A DNA stretch of 64,000 bases from Triops longicaudatus. Taxonomy: Eukaryota; Arthropoda; Branchiopoda; Notostraca; Triopsidae. The stretch spans positions 1 through 64,000 of the forward strand of contig JAGQDJ010000005.1 in the NCBI GenBank assembly GCA_022885665.1. Direction: 5' to 3'. The stretch's first letter is position 1, and each line of letters starts with the position of its first letter. The translations under genes were made by a program, and so were the position numbers. Below the pieces are notes generated by a model. The model ran no database searches and was not told the DNA's origin. It saw only the letters and a list, made by a program, of their open reading frames with translations. Positions 47,601-58,613 of this stretch are shown piece by piece.

Positions 47601-50600
47601 CGTGTGCAGGTACACATAGTTTTGTATAAGCTCAGGTTGAATGGGGCCAGAAAACCTTGCGTTGATGTGGCGCTCCACGTTGGCGGATATGGCAGCAGCG
47701 CGTACCCCGCCTATTACCGCTTCCAAGACGCAAAAATTTTGGCCAACGCCAATTCATTACCATGCAAAGAAAAGAGGTTTCTTTCCCCTGAAATTGACTG
47801 CTAGCCTGGGGCTATTCTTGGGGTGTTTAATCCAGAGAGACATGGGGTGGCATGGAAAGTTGGGGATTTAAAAGGCGAAATTGTATGACGAATTTTCAAC
47901 GACACAGGTAATTTTCGAAGATGAATTACATTAGAATAAAGCAAAAAGGTGATTTCGAGTTCCTTGCCACGAGCTTTGCGTGTAAGGGGGAGGGGGACTC
48001 AAGTAGCTGGGTGTTGGTTCGAATGCTTGTTCTTGCATCCAGGGGATCTTTGTGAATGGGATTACCAAGGGTGTAACACAAGATGCTGAGTAGGCGAAAA
48101 CATTTTACCGTGCCTCCAAACTAACAATATATGCAAAGTAGTTGGGGTTTGGGTGGACCTTAAAGAGCCCACAAACACCTGAAGCACCTGTTGGAACTCT
48201 CAGGAAATTGAACTTTAAATAAGAAAAAAATGGCTCAGGTGAAGTTTCAACGTCTTCCAGTTGAAGTTTCTGGGAGTGCGCAGAAAGTAATCGAAAAAAG
48301 CTCGTCAGGATGGTGAAGTTTGTTTGTTATTCCCAAGAAGTGTTAAAGGTTGAAGAGAACACACGCAGAGTGTTGTTTGAGGAAGGTTTAAGCTGGTACT
48401 GTTCTCTATTAGCTGTGTACGTTTTTAGTAGAAAGGCTTTGTGACACAGAACGCTTCACCTTTCGTTAATTAACCTTAGACTTTAAGTTAATTATGCGTC
48501 GTCACGTTGCCTTCTAACTTAGCTAAGCAGCTGGATACATTTTGCAAGATCGGAAAAAGTTGTTTCAAGTTACTCTTCTCAACGTGCGAAAAGCCAACCA
48601 CAGGAAGCCAAAACATTGTTTAAATGTGAAACTCGAAAACACAATGTTAAAAAGGCACACGAACGATCTGCTATAAATACTTAAAAGGTCTGGATTGTCC
48701 TTTCTTGCAATGTTTTGTGTTCTAAAATTTTTTTAAGCTTTTGAAAAATCGCAAGTATTAATGAATCAAGGAATGACTTTTTTCAAATATGAGCCCTCAC
48801 ACAAAAACACGAGTCAATTTCCTAGAACTGCATAGGTTAGTTACTTACTGCAGAGCTCTATTGGTTACTTACTAACGAAGCATGTAATCTCGCCAAAATC
48901 TTCGTCTTGCTGTTTTACGCACACAACTTCGAAATATTTCCCAAAGGAATTGTAGCGTAATAATTTTACAAGTTGCAAACATTTATAATTGGTACCATTA
49001 TTAAATTGACATTTAACAGACCAGTTATTTCACGATAATAAAACTGCATCGCGGCCAACTACGATAATACGCGGAATACTCTACAATGAAAAGCACATAC
49101 GCAGTTCGGTTCAAAGGATACATGCTGAGTTGTATTTTTCAATGTTAAGTGCAGTGGTCGGCAACCTGCGGCCCCATACCAATTTATCCGGCCCGTGGTG
49201 CTCAGACAGATAATTATTGTAATGTAGATATTTTATGGAGGAAGACAGATTCCGGATACAAAAGAGCATACGCATCTCAATTCTGTACAAGTCAAGTGCA
49301 ATCTTATTTGAAAAGGAATTCTTTGTGAACAACATCTTCATTTTCCGGTTAAGTAATATCCGATTAAGCGTTTCAATAGGCTAATTCGTCCCCTCTTCAC
49401 CTCATATCTCTTGACCCGGCCCGCTATAACCTCACATAGCTTTAAACGGCCAGTGAAGGGGAAAAGGTTGCCGACCACTGGTTTAGTGCTATGTGAATCG
49501 TCTAGAATTCAGTGCTCTACTATCTCTATGAAATTCTGTAAAAGGCCACAGTAGACTTCCTTCACAATGCTGTTTTAATATTCAGGCATTAAAGTCTTCT
49601 ACCCACATTTGTTTCTCTGCATTCTTCTTCATGATGAAGCTTTACAAGTTCCACACGTTATTTAACGAATGGGGATAGATAGTTCTATGCAAATAAGGCT
49701 GTTAAGTACATACTCAAACGGAAAAAAAGGTCAGGCTAACACCTCCATTGATCATTCTAAAAACCATTTTAGGACCCCACAAAGGTCGTTTCGAACCTAA
49801 AGCGCGCGAATACCAACACAGTCCCCCATTTCTATTTTTTCGCTGGAGGTGAGCCAAAAAATCTGTACAGTAGATTGTAAGCTCAACTGTAATAAGTAAC
49901 CTACCGCAAATAAATACTATAATCTTATCAGCAGTCGAAGCCTTTTCTACCCGAGACTGAATATTCAAATGAGATAAGGCCAGTTGCTACCCTTTTTTCA
50001 CACCTGCTGAACCCAACGACTTCTTGAAACGCAGCTACTCATTAACTACGTCAAGTTTTTTAATCCTCTTTCTACTCGTTTTGTCCCATGTGTGGACGCT
50101 TTACCCCTTATGCAAGGTTGCCACGCCACCGAAATGGAAAAACTCACGAACGAAAAGACAACAAAACTTACACCGCGACTGTCCAAGTTTCCAAGTTGCA
50201 CCTGCGTCAAATTAATTCTCTAAGCCACCTCATTTGCGTATCATCCCCATCAAAGAAACACTGAACAGAAATGTTAAATTCTAACAATCGCAGGAATCTG
50301 AACTATAATACATGAAAACATTTAAGCCATTGTAAGAAAATGGAACAATCTCCTACACACGGTGTGCGCTTTTTGTACCGATACATGTAACGAAAGTAAA
50401 AGTTTCGACAGCCGTGTCCTAGCAATGTTCTGCTTTCTATCTACAGCGACGTCCTACATTTCTGGGTAGCCAAACTATGCCCTACGATCACACCAAGTCC
50501 ATATGACGATTTGCTCCCAAGATTGTATGCCTAAATTGGCAGCAAAACTTATCACGTTTCATTTTGTTACTCTTTTTAACGAATCACAATGATTTATATA

Positions 50601-53592
50601 AACAATTCTGTGCCATGCCTTCCTTCAACCCTGAATTTGCTATTTTTACACTCAGTTACTATGAATGACTTCAATCCTTGACCCTTTCCAATCTCAATTC
50701 GAAAAAAGGCAAACAACGAACGTTATAGGAGCGATTTGCTCACTCTTTCTCACTCAGTCGCCTAGTATTTGAACTTTCCACAATGATTTTAACTTTCACG
50801 GAAAAAATTCAACGCGAACAAAATCATATAAGCTTTCAGACAAATGTCTAAGATTTTTTTATTATTTAAACGACGAGTTAATGCCTTTACACAAAACAAA
50901 ACCGTAACTTTCAACAAGCAAAGGAAAAAGTTTTGCTAGAGAAATTAGGCTGCTATTTCCGACCTTCCTCTCCAAATACGACCGTAATTATAATTTCTAT
51001 TAAAACACAAGACCTTGCGAGGTACAAATAAGGCTTCTTAACGAAACGTCAGCGGCCGCCCTTGATTAGAATATTTTGAGGATTTTACAAGTTTCCATTT
51101 CTAGTCAGCATGCCTTATATGATTGAAAGGGGTCAAGTATGCATTTTCCACTCGAAACAACCAGAAAAAGTGACCTTAAAACAGTTTTCTTTTCTTCTCC
51201 TTTTCCTTTTTGTAATTTTTTCGACAATTTCTGTTACCAAGTTTTTCACAAATCGTAATGAAAAAGCAACAACCTCCTTGGAAAAAATCTGAACGTTCAC
51301 AAAGTGCGCAGGGAATTACGCCATGCCCAGCCCTTCTTTTTATATGCCTGCCCATATATGTCACACATGTTATGAACATAATGAGTTGCCGCGCCATGGG
51401 TCGTGTTGGGATATTTAGCCTCCCTCATTTCCATGCCGAAAAAAGACGGTCAAAATATTCATCATTACAAGATTCACGTCGCACCATACAAACGTTAATG
51501 TCACTTAGGCCGAGAATTCCTAATTTTTCAGACGCATCCATCCATTTTTTCTCACTTGATGCTTCTTCAAACTTGAAGTGTATCCATGCTTCCCCGTTTT
51601 CCCCCTTCGGAGATGAAGAACCGAGCATGTTCCAAAACACGGCGCTATCAAGACCTTGAATACTTAATACACTTGAATCGCAGCCAAGTACCATAGAAGA
51701 ACAAGAAAGAAAGGTAAGTAAAGCAAGCGAGGAGATACCCTGAAATCTTCCAAGTCCTTTTAATGCCCTCTTTTGCATTCATTTTCAGCAAGATCCTGAC
51801 CACTGACACGTACGTGCATTCAGAGGTCTTTCTACGCACACATTCGCGGAGCACTTTTGCACGAATTGCTAACCCTCAATACGTGTAGGTCGAGACTCAC
51901 GAGGGCAAGATACAGAAAAGTCCTGTAAGAGTTACCGTGTAACTCGAGTTTCAGTCTCCGGTTTTATTATTTCGTGACAGAAAAGGTACTTTTAAGATGG
52001 TGAGGGTTAAAATGGCTTTAGGTAAGTAGAAAAGAACAAATTCCTTACCTTACAACCCGTACGGAACCTTTGAGACCCACTCCGGCGAAGCGTTCCCGAT
52101 TCCAATAAGGTTGAATCTAAATGTACCGTTTGGCCGTCCCTACCCGATCGTTGGGATAGTTCCAACAACTCAGGAATGGGTTGCACCTATGATCGACAAG
52201 AATGTTAAGTAAAGTTCATCATGTCGTGGCAACCAGTCATATGCAACACATGGCCACACGCAACACGCAACATGTTTTTTACCTTGAGGATCACGCTTTC
52301 GCCTGATTGCTTGATCAAGTCAATCACCTCTTCACGACCTTTATCTTCAACACTAATGTGATTCACTTCCAACAAACGATCACCCGGTAACAAGCCTAAA
52401 GACCCGCTACGCAACTCTTGGCCCTTTGTTTGACTACGCGGCGCAGGGCCCGGCTCGGCGAAAATCACCATCGTTGTTGCACTTGCACTCGTACTGCTGG
52501 GAATCTTCCCTAGGCTACTGGAAGCTGTAATAAACAAAGTTACAATTGCGATTTTTTCTCTTCAATCAGTCTATACAATTTAATAAGAATGTCACCTGAA
52601 AAGAAAAGAGAATTTACTGACAAATTTTGAACTTACATTGAATACTTTTGCGGTTAACCATCACAGCTCGACGTAAAGAGAATCCAAAATCGCCCGAGGG
52701 CAGTCGATGTAAAGTTATCACACGAGGAGGCGGTAACGACGGCGGCACAATCGCCGGTAGAGGCAACTGCGCATTATAAGTCGGAAAACTTTGCGATAAT
52801 CCGATTCCTTCGCCCGGTAAGGACCTTCAAAAGAATACCATTGTCACAGGTATTACACAGAACAACTCGAAAACTGAAGTACCTGTCAAGTCTAGGCACC
52901 GGAAGTGAAACGGCCTTCGGCGTCGACGCTGGTTTTATCGGCGTACTCCACTCACTTGCCCTGCCATTTTTATAAATTTGCGTCGAACTTCTATTATTTG
53001 ATTGTAGACTTTTCTGGGTTGATGACGACACAGATCGCGGAAGTTTGTTATTATAATTACTAAGACTACTTCCAGCGGTTTCATACACGATGAGTTCATT
53101 CTTGAGCGTGTTCTCCACTAAATAGCGATCATCGGCCAGCTTGTCCAAGTCGGATTCCAGGTAACTTTTCGATTTTAGGATCCCACGTGGCGGTAATGGT
53201 GGATGGGCGGGGTTAGTGGGCGTTAGTGAGTTGAGACTCGTTTCGCTATTACTACTTATGGGACTCGGGCTACCGAGCGTGTCTCCTCTAACTCCACCTC
53301 TTCCATCGTCGACTCTATCATCTGCTCCTCCCCCTCCTCCTGTCGAGTAAGTGTCCGAACTAAGATCCAAATGAAGGCCAAAGTTGGCGGTGTAGTCGGC
53401 GGTGATACCGCTCGGAAGTTTCTCTTTGTCTTTGCGTTTCGTTCGTATCCGTAAACTGCGGCGAACTTCATCTAACCGCAAGAGCTCATCAGGCGTCAGT
53501 TCGCTACTACTAGCCCCGCCCTCCTTACTACTTTTTTTCCCGTCTTTGGTGCTGCGACCTTTACTCCGGTCCTTTTTCATAAAACTGAACAT
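29612..53592 (-). CDS. MYO18A: Unconventional myosin-18 (MYO18A type), 26 coding exons
   Basis: The full-length reading frame gives 2,079 aa (human MYO18A about 2,054). All 25 introns are phase-consistent; most are phase 0. Order: start MFSFMKKD (human MFNLMKKD); lysine/glutamate- and serine-rich region; PDZ domain (about 272-382); motor (about 430-1260) with P-loop GRSGSGKT at 592-599; IQ-type segment (about 1255-1345: FQALCRGYLARRQV, DWPWWRLL); coiled coil (about 1346-2040); short serine-rich tail. Known role: a class XVIII myosin with very weak ATPase that binds actin, co-assembles with non-muscle myosin II and links to Golgi via its PDZ-side region. Switch II reads DTPGFQNP instead of the DIxGFE of active myosins, as in other class XVIII motors. 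An acceptor just before the ATG (exon start 53609) indicates a 5' UTR intron. Exon blocks and candidate alternative first exons are listed separately. Confidence 0.96.
31153..31473 (+). mobile_element. Possible LTR fragment with primer-binding-like site
   Basis: The intron between two myosin coiled-coil exons holds about 300 bases starting TGTTTGATTG and ending GACACTTGACA. Two AATAAA signals lie in the right half, and TGGTGACGTGACAACG (31458-31473) follows directly. A TG...CA segment with polyadenylation signals next to a TGG-initial primer-binding-like site is what the 5' end of an LTR retrotransposon looks like. No coding part follows. A short hairpin (CAAGTGTC / GACACTTG) sits at the right end. 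This is a pattern-based guess. Confidence 0.35.
33490..33511. repeat. (CA)n microsatellite
   Basis: About ten CA units lie in the myosin-18 intron between the rod exon at 33281 and the serine-rich candidate exon. Confidence 0.9.
33820..34551 (-). CDS. MYO18A: Candidate alternative first exon of myosin-18 (coiled-coil form)
   Basis: A 253-codon frame from ATG 34551 to a stop at 33790 lies in the intron between exons ending CDKIGTR (35354) and beginning VSELTGDL (33281). A donor GAG|GTTCGT at 33819 would end it at phase 0, in step with the acceptor at 33281. An in-frame TGA lies three codons before the ATG, so it cannot be entered from the preceding exon at its start. The sequence begins MGSQRPPRILHLERN and is serine/arginine-rich (SRSSSSSQLNQRSTS, SRRLSRASSANSML). 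The product would be a serine-rich head on the rod. The donor is weaker than that of the 47.4-kb exon. A nested gene or an alternative 3' exon entered internally remain possible. Confidence 0.45.
35444..37697 (-). other. MYO18A: Myosin-18 intron after the IQ exon
   Basis: A 2.25-kb intron between the IQ exon and the first short rod exon. It is AT-rich. Open frames up to 103 codons are present but show no known motif and no flanking splice sites in phase. No repeat ends were found. Confidence 0.5.
38300..39064 (-). CDS. MYO18A: Candidate alternative first exon of myosin-18 (motor-less form)
   Basis: A 257-codon frame from ATG 39064 to a stop at 38291 lies in the intron between the last motor exon and the IQ exon. 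A moderate donor, GAG|GTCTGT, at 38299 would end the exon at phase 0, matching the phase-0 acceptor at 37970. The product would be a unique 255-residue serine/acid-rich head (SSSNLSASSSSSG, DLSELDGINLSDFEL, SFSDDEGQENDN) joined to the IQ and coiled coil. The palindrome GTCACGTGAC lies 174 bp upstream. No protein family is recognised in the head. It could alternatively be a nested intronless gene. Confidence 0.5.
39238..39247. promoter_or_regulatory. Perfect GTCACGTGAC palindrome (E-box/CLEAR type)
   Basis: A 10-bp perfect palindrome with the CACGTG core, identical to the consensus bound by MiT/TFE and USF-type bHLH-zip factors. It lies in a myosin-18 intron, 174 bp upstream of the ATG of the candidate alternative first exon at 39064. 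Confidence 0.5.
39764..44540 (-). other. MYO18A: Myosin-18 motor-domain exons
   Basis: Eleven exons: 44540-44343, 44273-44097, 43118-42759, 42626-42462, 42406-41973, 41895-41694, 41418-41190, 40835-40673, 40554-40371, 40247-40089, 39976-39764. They carry the SH3-like start (WLPHTKG), NLRYLNESSLLHTLRQRYG, the P-loop GRSGSGKT, SLDFDQAGQIASASVQ in place of a canonical switch I, VVVDTPGFQNP (switch II region), GLLWLLDEEALMP, the repeat-like SMRRTFTSG loop, FVHCFLPH and GYPDHLPYAEFVRRF (converter). This order equals human MYO18A. The 40835-40673 exon (HHMQGTNSVVYDAHGWLKQA) appears only after splicing by phase. Confidence 0.93.
46238..47362 (-). CDS. MYO18A: Candidate alternative first exon of myosin-18 (PDZ-less form)
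   Basis: An open frame of 375 codons starts with ATG at 47362 (MAMAQMFLQSL) and ends at a strong donor, GCG|GTAAGA, at phase 0. The next constitutive exon (44540, AKTEEDLVRERAF) has a phase-0 acceptor. Joining them would give a myosin-18 with motor and rod but a novel N-terminus instead of the PDZ. The encoded region is serine-rich (MRSPSSRSLSSQSSHSSTSS), then glutamate-rich and finally lysine/proline-rich (TKTPTKSPGKNAKVK). Vertebrate MYO18A also has PDZ-containing and PDZ-lacking isoforms from different promoters. Without splicing the frame runs to a stop at 46202. An independent intronless gene is a less likely alternative. Confidence 0.72.
49152..49480. mobile_element. Non-autonomous hAT-type DNA transposon
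   Basis: The ends are perfect 16-bp inverted repeats: CAGTGGTCGGCAACCT at 49152-49167 and its reverse complement at 49465-49480. They begin CAG/CTG-like as in hAT elements. The flanking 8-mers GTTAAGTG (49144-49151) and GTTTAGTG (49481-49488) differ at one base, fitting the 8-bp target duplication of hAT. The 297-bp interior has no transposase frame, so it must have been moved by a partner element. Confidence 0.85.
51425..51778 (-). CDS. Unassigned 117-aa open frame, possible secreted protein
   Basis: A single-exon frame with an ATG start. Residues about 14-32 are hydrophobic (ISSLALLTFLSCSSMVLGC) after a basic beginning, like a signal peptide. The remainder is a polar, mixed sequence (SSPKGENGEAWIHFKFEE) with four further cysteines or none conserved that I can judge. 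It lies in the large myosin-18 intron, same strand. I recognise no family. It could be a nested gene, an exon of something else, or chance. Confidence 0.25.
   Translation of the reverse strand: MQKRALKGLGRFQGISSLALLTFLSCSSMVLGCDSSVLSIQGLDSAVFWNMLGSSSPKGENGEAWIHFKFEEASSEKKWMDASEKLGILGLSDINVCMVRRESCNDEYFDRLFSAWK
52049..53592 (-). other. MYO18A: Myosin-18 N-terminal exons (KE-like region and PDZ)
   Basis: Four exons: 53592-52883, 52824-52637, 52524-52283, 52186-52049 (phases 2, 1, 0, 0), residues 1-426. Exon 1 encodes MKKDRSKG followed by a serine-, glycine- and proline-rich stretch with PPLPPRGILKSKSY. The PDZ domain starts in exon 2 (LHRLPSGDFGFSLRRA, where GDFGFSL corresponds to the ligand-binding GLGF-type loop). 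It continues in exon 3 (GLLPGDRLLEVNHISVEDK, ELRSGSLG). Exon 4 (VQPIPELLEL) links to the motor. Confidence 0.93.
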
Positions 53593-53609
53593 TTCCAAGG
53601 GTGCGGCCT

Positions 53610-56452
53610 CTGCAAAAAAAAAGGAATGAGCTTCATTAACACTGGCAGTAATTTAGATGCTAAGATATGAACTGCATTAGCCAACGCATTACAAAATTTA
53701 GCAAAAAATATACAACTTAAAGATAAAAATTTTTACAAGTGAAAAATGCACAGAATTATAAAAGTAAAGGATCAAGCCAGAGTACGTACGACTTATTACG
53801 TAAGAACGTGTATCGAATAAAACTTCATCATTATAGGCTAAAGATTTTAGTAACTTGAGGCAAAACTTTGATAAGATGTCAACCTAAAATAAAACTTATT
53901 ACAGAAAAATTAAAAGCTCACTAAGCAAGCAAATTGTGCAGTAAAATTCTGAACCTTTAAACTGAGGAACCAACTATTATTTCGAGCAAGGGCAACACAA
54001 ACAGTGAGGCAAAACTTTAACCACACAATGTACTACTGTGCTCGACTTACGACCACGTACTACTAAATCTAACAGGAGCCACTTGATCTTGTGCTTGTAA
54101 AGTAACGTGGGAACAAGGCACGCGAGTCAGAAAAGAAGGGCTTACTAATAGGTGTCAATTTACATATCACATACTTGTAGGAAAGGAATTTTATAAGGGG
54201 CGTGACGCCCTGGGTCAAAGACCAAGACTTCCTTTAAAATATTTGCGGTATTAAAATAAAACATTACATTGTTTAACACTGAGGATACTTGTACTTACGT
54301 ATCTGTCAGGTGTTACGACTTCCTGTCCACGCTATACTCTTTTTATAACAGTCTCTAACTGTACTTTTTAAATTCACCCTACAACCACAACATTGGGACG
54401 AGTTTTACATGCCGTTTGAGATTAAGAATTGACAGATAAGCCGACATCCGATTTAAGAATCACATGTGTCAGGAATCGATATGTTTTAAAAGAAACACAA
54501 TAAATCGATTTAAATTCGTGGGTAATCGTTCAATCATCGGTACGCCTACCAAGCGGGAAAATGAAAATACTCACTTTGCACACATTACCATGTTTTAGGT
54601 GGGCAAGTCGTAAAGGACGGCCCAGCTTATAAGATCGTCTGGATGTGCTACACCTCTCGTGTCAGTTTAGCTTGGGAGGTGCCCGTAAGGTATAAAGGTT
54701 TAGGGGCGGGATCTGTAGGAGACAGATAAAGGGAAGTTTGCCGACGGAAAAAGTCATAGCATGTTTGGCTAGGAAAAAATGTGAGCTCCTGCTGGGGAGA
54801 ACAGGAAGAACGGTAGCCTAATCTTAGCTAGTTTGTCTCATGTTTTCAATGACCGGCCACGCATACAATTCGTCGTTTTCAATTCAAAGGATTACAGATG
54901 ATATCTCATTGTGAGATTCATATGATTTACATCTATTTATTGAACTTGTTTACTTCAAATGTTTCTGCATGAGTGTTCACTTTCTTTCATTTCAGTGGCG
55001 TTGTATTAATTCACTATTGTCAGTGTTAGATTTTCTAAGTTTGACTGATTTACCCAGTGTGTTTGATGACTTGCGCTTCTTTATATTCCAAGTAACTCCT
55101 TTCTATAAGCCAAGTTAATTTTCAGTTCAGTCATTTGGGTCAACACGCCTTACTGCCTTTTCGTGAATGACTGTATCTTTGAATGATTTTCGTATCCTTC
55201 TCAATAACCACCCGTTCCTTAAACTTCTCTTCTCCCCTTCTCTTTTGTATTTCTGTATCCTTCTCCTTTTCTTTTTATACTTTTTCCTAACTTTTCTTTT
55301 CACTTCTTTTTTTTTGCAATTTCGTTCCCAGTGTTGTGAAAAAATACTAACTTCTGTATCTTGTTGCATAATCCTGAATTTTTACATTCTTCTGCCTCAC
55401 TACAGCCATCTGTTGACCTAATGTTTAAGACGAGGACTACCAACTTGGAATTACCCAGCTTACTCGACAGTTAGACCAGCCTTTTACCTCATATACCTGT
55501 TTTCTCTATGTAATCTCAGACGATCTCAGACATTTTGTTATAACAGATGACGAATGGTTAATAAACTGAGCCCCTTGGAGAATCAAAGGCAAAACACGGG
55601 TACAAAACTGGGGGATCATGCTTTTCGGAAGGACGATAGCGTGCAGCAAATCGTCAGTTGCGAAAGACGAATTATAGTTAAGTTTACTTTGCTCAGTCCG
55701 CACGCGTCCGAATACACGAGCACGAAAACCTTATATGATGTACTCTAAAAATTTGCGAAATTAATTTAATTCTGGGACTTTTCTAAATTATATAGATGTT
55801 AAAACGTCAATTTTCGAAGAGTCCATCGCTGTATTGAACGTGGAATGTGGGGCAAGCAGTGTAACCAGGGGTAGGAGTGATGGGAGGGGGAGGGGCGAAG
55901 TTGAAGTGCAATTGCGAGACACAGTCCATTTGAAAGTTTCCTAAGACACCGTTGTACAAACACCATCAAATTCTGTTTTCCCTCGCTTGATTTTCTTTAG
56001 CTTTAACTGCCCAGTCCGGATGTTGAAGTTCAACTTCAACTTTCTAGGGGTTCTAAATCATTCTAGCGAACATCGGCCAGTAAATTAGAACTCGCCCTTG
56101 CAGCGAAAGCGGTCCTCGTGCACAGAAATGAAAAAATTACCAATAATAAGAGTAAATCACAAAGAAAGCCACACGCAGAGCCATGAGACGCACTATTTCC
56201 AAACTCAAGAAACAAATAAATAGTTCTTATGAGCTTTTCCTCTGCTGTTAACTTCTCCACTCTTTTCCATACGTTTATCTAGCTTTGCTGTAAACCCAAA
56301 TCACAAATAATACACCTAATTAATTCCGGAATAATGATGATAATGCAAATCAGGAAAGAAAGTTAAATTCAGAGCGCGGTGTGTCTCTTTGCAAAAGGAC
56401 ATTTCTTGTAGTGTTTCTTTTTTTCCATTCACAGATGTTCGTCTTAAAACTT
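53610..56452. other. Myosin-18 upstream region and GDI 3' flank
   Basis: No coding sequence is recognised. The left edge is a strong acceptor (T-rich tract, GCAG) for a 5' UTR intron of myosin-18, so its first non-coding exon and distal promoter lie somewhere in this 2.8 kb. A TATAAAGG sequence occurs on the plus strand near 54690. The right end is the 3' flank of GDI. A palindrome GTTGAAGTTCAAC occurs near 56022. Confidence 0.45.
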
Positions 56453-58613
56453 TTACTGTTCTTCATCGCCTAAATCATGACGAACTTTGGAGAAATCAAA
56501 ATCTTCGCCGGTGCCCCGACGGAAAACATCCAATACATCCAAGCAAGTCGTTTCAAAATGAGTAGTAGCATCGTAAGAAGACGATATAAAGATCTGTGAC
56601 TCTAAACCCTTATCCTTGGGATCGTAATAGTCACTCACGCTCAAAAACCTAGATGAAAAAGGAAGAAAAAAAGACCAAGTTAGTACACATCTACACGATG
56701 GACTTTCGATGACAGAAATTTCAAACCACTCCAAATGCTACAATTGTTTTAAACGGTAGTGTCTCAAAGAGTATACGTAGTTGTTGACCTATGTAGTAAC
56801 ACGTGAATATGCTACAAAACATAGCATCGATACTAAATGCACAGTTTCAAGGAACCTGGCAACAAGCAATGATCCGCTCCACTGTACCCGTTTTTCAAAA
56901 CTAGCTTTCAAACCCAAATTATAATTTTTCTTTTTACTTTTGTTTGATAGGTCCCAGAAGATCCAAAGCTGGTTTGATTTCGGCTTCTGGGTTGTCGGAT
57001 TCTACGGTGGTCGAAACCATGGCAATAAACCATCCTTTAGCCGCCACTTGGTGGGTATAGCTTACTACACTGATGTAGATATCCGAGTTACGTCCAACCT
57101 ATGACGAAAACTCCACCATCACACTGTCCAAATGTTGTAGAAATAAAGTTACCTGTTTTTGTGGAATAATAATTTGCGTAGATAAAGCATCTTTGGTATT
57201 AGGGATGGGATGGTCCAACAAACAAATGCAGCGAACCACTTGACCCGTTTTTTCGACACGATCAGGGACGTAAGATGGGTCGCAATACACTTGCTTACAC
57301 TTGGCGATTTCCGAACCCGATTTGACTCCTATGACGCGCCCATTTTCCAACACAATTTCATCAATAGGCTTATCTAACATGTAGGTGCCTCCATAGATGG
57401 CGCTTAGCCTAAAATATTATAATTAATTTCAAGGTCACAAGGAACATGGTAGGAACGGTTACCTGGCAAAGCCTTGGGGCAATTCACCTAATCCATACAT
57501 AGGATAAAGGTAAGGAGATTTGCCATAACGAGCCAAAGACTCGGAATAGAGCTTAATGCGGTTAATGGTTTCAATGTAGGGTCGTGCGAGGTAATCGTCA
57601 TCGCGATGTAAAGCTAACGCGTGACCGGTAAAGTCGGCTGTGTTTTTATCCAAGCCAAATTTCTCGAACAACTGAGCCATGGTAGCTTTGTAGGGATCTA
57701 AGTCCTTCCAAGTCTTAGGATCCTCTTTGTTGAAGTCTTGCGCGAAGACCAGGAAGTTCTTGAAGCGCCGCTTTTCAAAGATCCCCATCAAATCTAATAC
57801 AAACAATAAGAAAAATAATTTTACCTTTGTAATGAAAAGCTTCATGCCCAACTAGAGAACATGTTTATGTTACCAGAGCTTAAAGCTTCCTTTTCATCGG
57901 CAGGAACTTTGGAAATTTTGCTTCCTTTGAAAACGTAAGAGCCTTCAACGGATTTGAACTCCAAATACCGGGTTACTCCTGTGTGGACTAACAATTTAAC
58001 CAGCTGGCCATTGGCCATCAAGAACTTCGGTATCAAGTCCACATTCCAGTCTCTGGATGTCACAAAAACACGTATTGTAGTCTATGCCGTAAATTTATTT
58101 TTTCCGAAATTTGTTGGAATTAGAATTTAAAATATTATGGAAAGACCTTAATGAATATTAAAGGACGGATACCTTCCTCTCCCGTAAGATTCATCGGGGG
58201 CAGGCGCCCCAAATTTGGAAAACAATTCTTCTAACGGAGTGATGGAAGCTGATTCTCCCCCGTAATATTTATTACGGTCCATATGAAGAACTTTCTTGCC
58301 TGATACGGATAACATGCCACTGATTATACATTCCTATGAAAAAATAGCGCTTGTTTAGCAAGCAGTGAACGCCTCAAGTACCCCAAAAGAAGCTGGGGAC
58401 TTTTTAGAATTTTTCTTAAATAACAATTAAGACCCAAGATGGCGGATGCCGGCCCACCCCTTTCAAGGCTCCGTAACTTTTCAAGTACTTTCCTCGCGAA
58501 AAACTCACCATACTTTAGAAAATGGGCTTTTCCTTGTTCTATAATGATAGCCTATTAGGAAAACTTACTTTAAGACCGGTGCCCAACACAATTGCATCGT
58601 ATTCTTCATCCAT
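56453..58613 (-). CDS. GDI: Rab GDP-dissociation inhibitor
   Basis: Seven exons, right to left: 58613-58569, 58333-58173, 58052-57874, 57793-57463, 57408-57153, 57098-56938, 56648-56453; phases 0, 2, 1, 2, 0, 2; 442 aa (vertebrate GDI 447). Start MDEEYDAIVLGTGLKECIISGMLS carries the FAD-fold-like nucleotide motif and the first conserved region. Also seen: MDRNKYYGGESAS, FEKRRFKNFLVF, FTGHALALHRDDDYL, RYGKSPYLYPMYGLGELPQ, the lipid-binding side motif LSAIYGGTYMLDKP, and SSYDATTHFETTC near the end. Length and this last motif fit GDI and not the larger Rab escort protein. Known role: extracts prenylated GDP-bound Rab GTPases from membranes and recycles them. The start is the only ATG that gives the conserved N-terminus. 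Confidence 0.97.

Larger units (their letters stand above)
47363..52048 (-). other. MYO18A: Large myosin-18 intron (PDZ to motor)
   Basis: Between the PDZ-linker exon and the motor the PDZ form has a 7.5-kb intron; this is its upstream part, before the alternative first exon. It contains a 329-bp hAT-type element (49152-49480) and an unassigned 117-codon frame (51425-51778, minus). Elsewhere I see only short frames and AT-rich sequence. The promoter of the candidate exon at 47362 would lie near 47.4-48 kb. Confidence 0.5.

Noticed and set aside
58074..58172. U12-type intron in GDI (donor GTATCC)
   Set aside because: The donor resembles the minor-class start, but the sequence departs after six bases and no TCCTTAAC-like branch site lies near the acceptor.
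56453..58613. Rab escort protein instead of GDI
   Set aside because: The 442-aa length, lack of the large insertion of escort proteins, and the C-terminal DATTHFETTC motif fit GDI.
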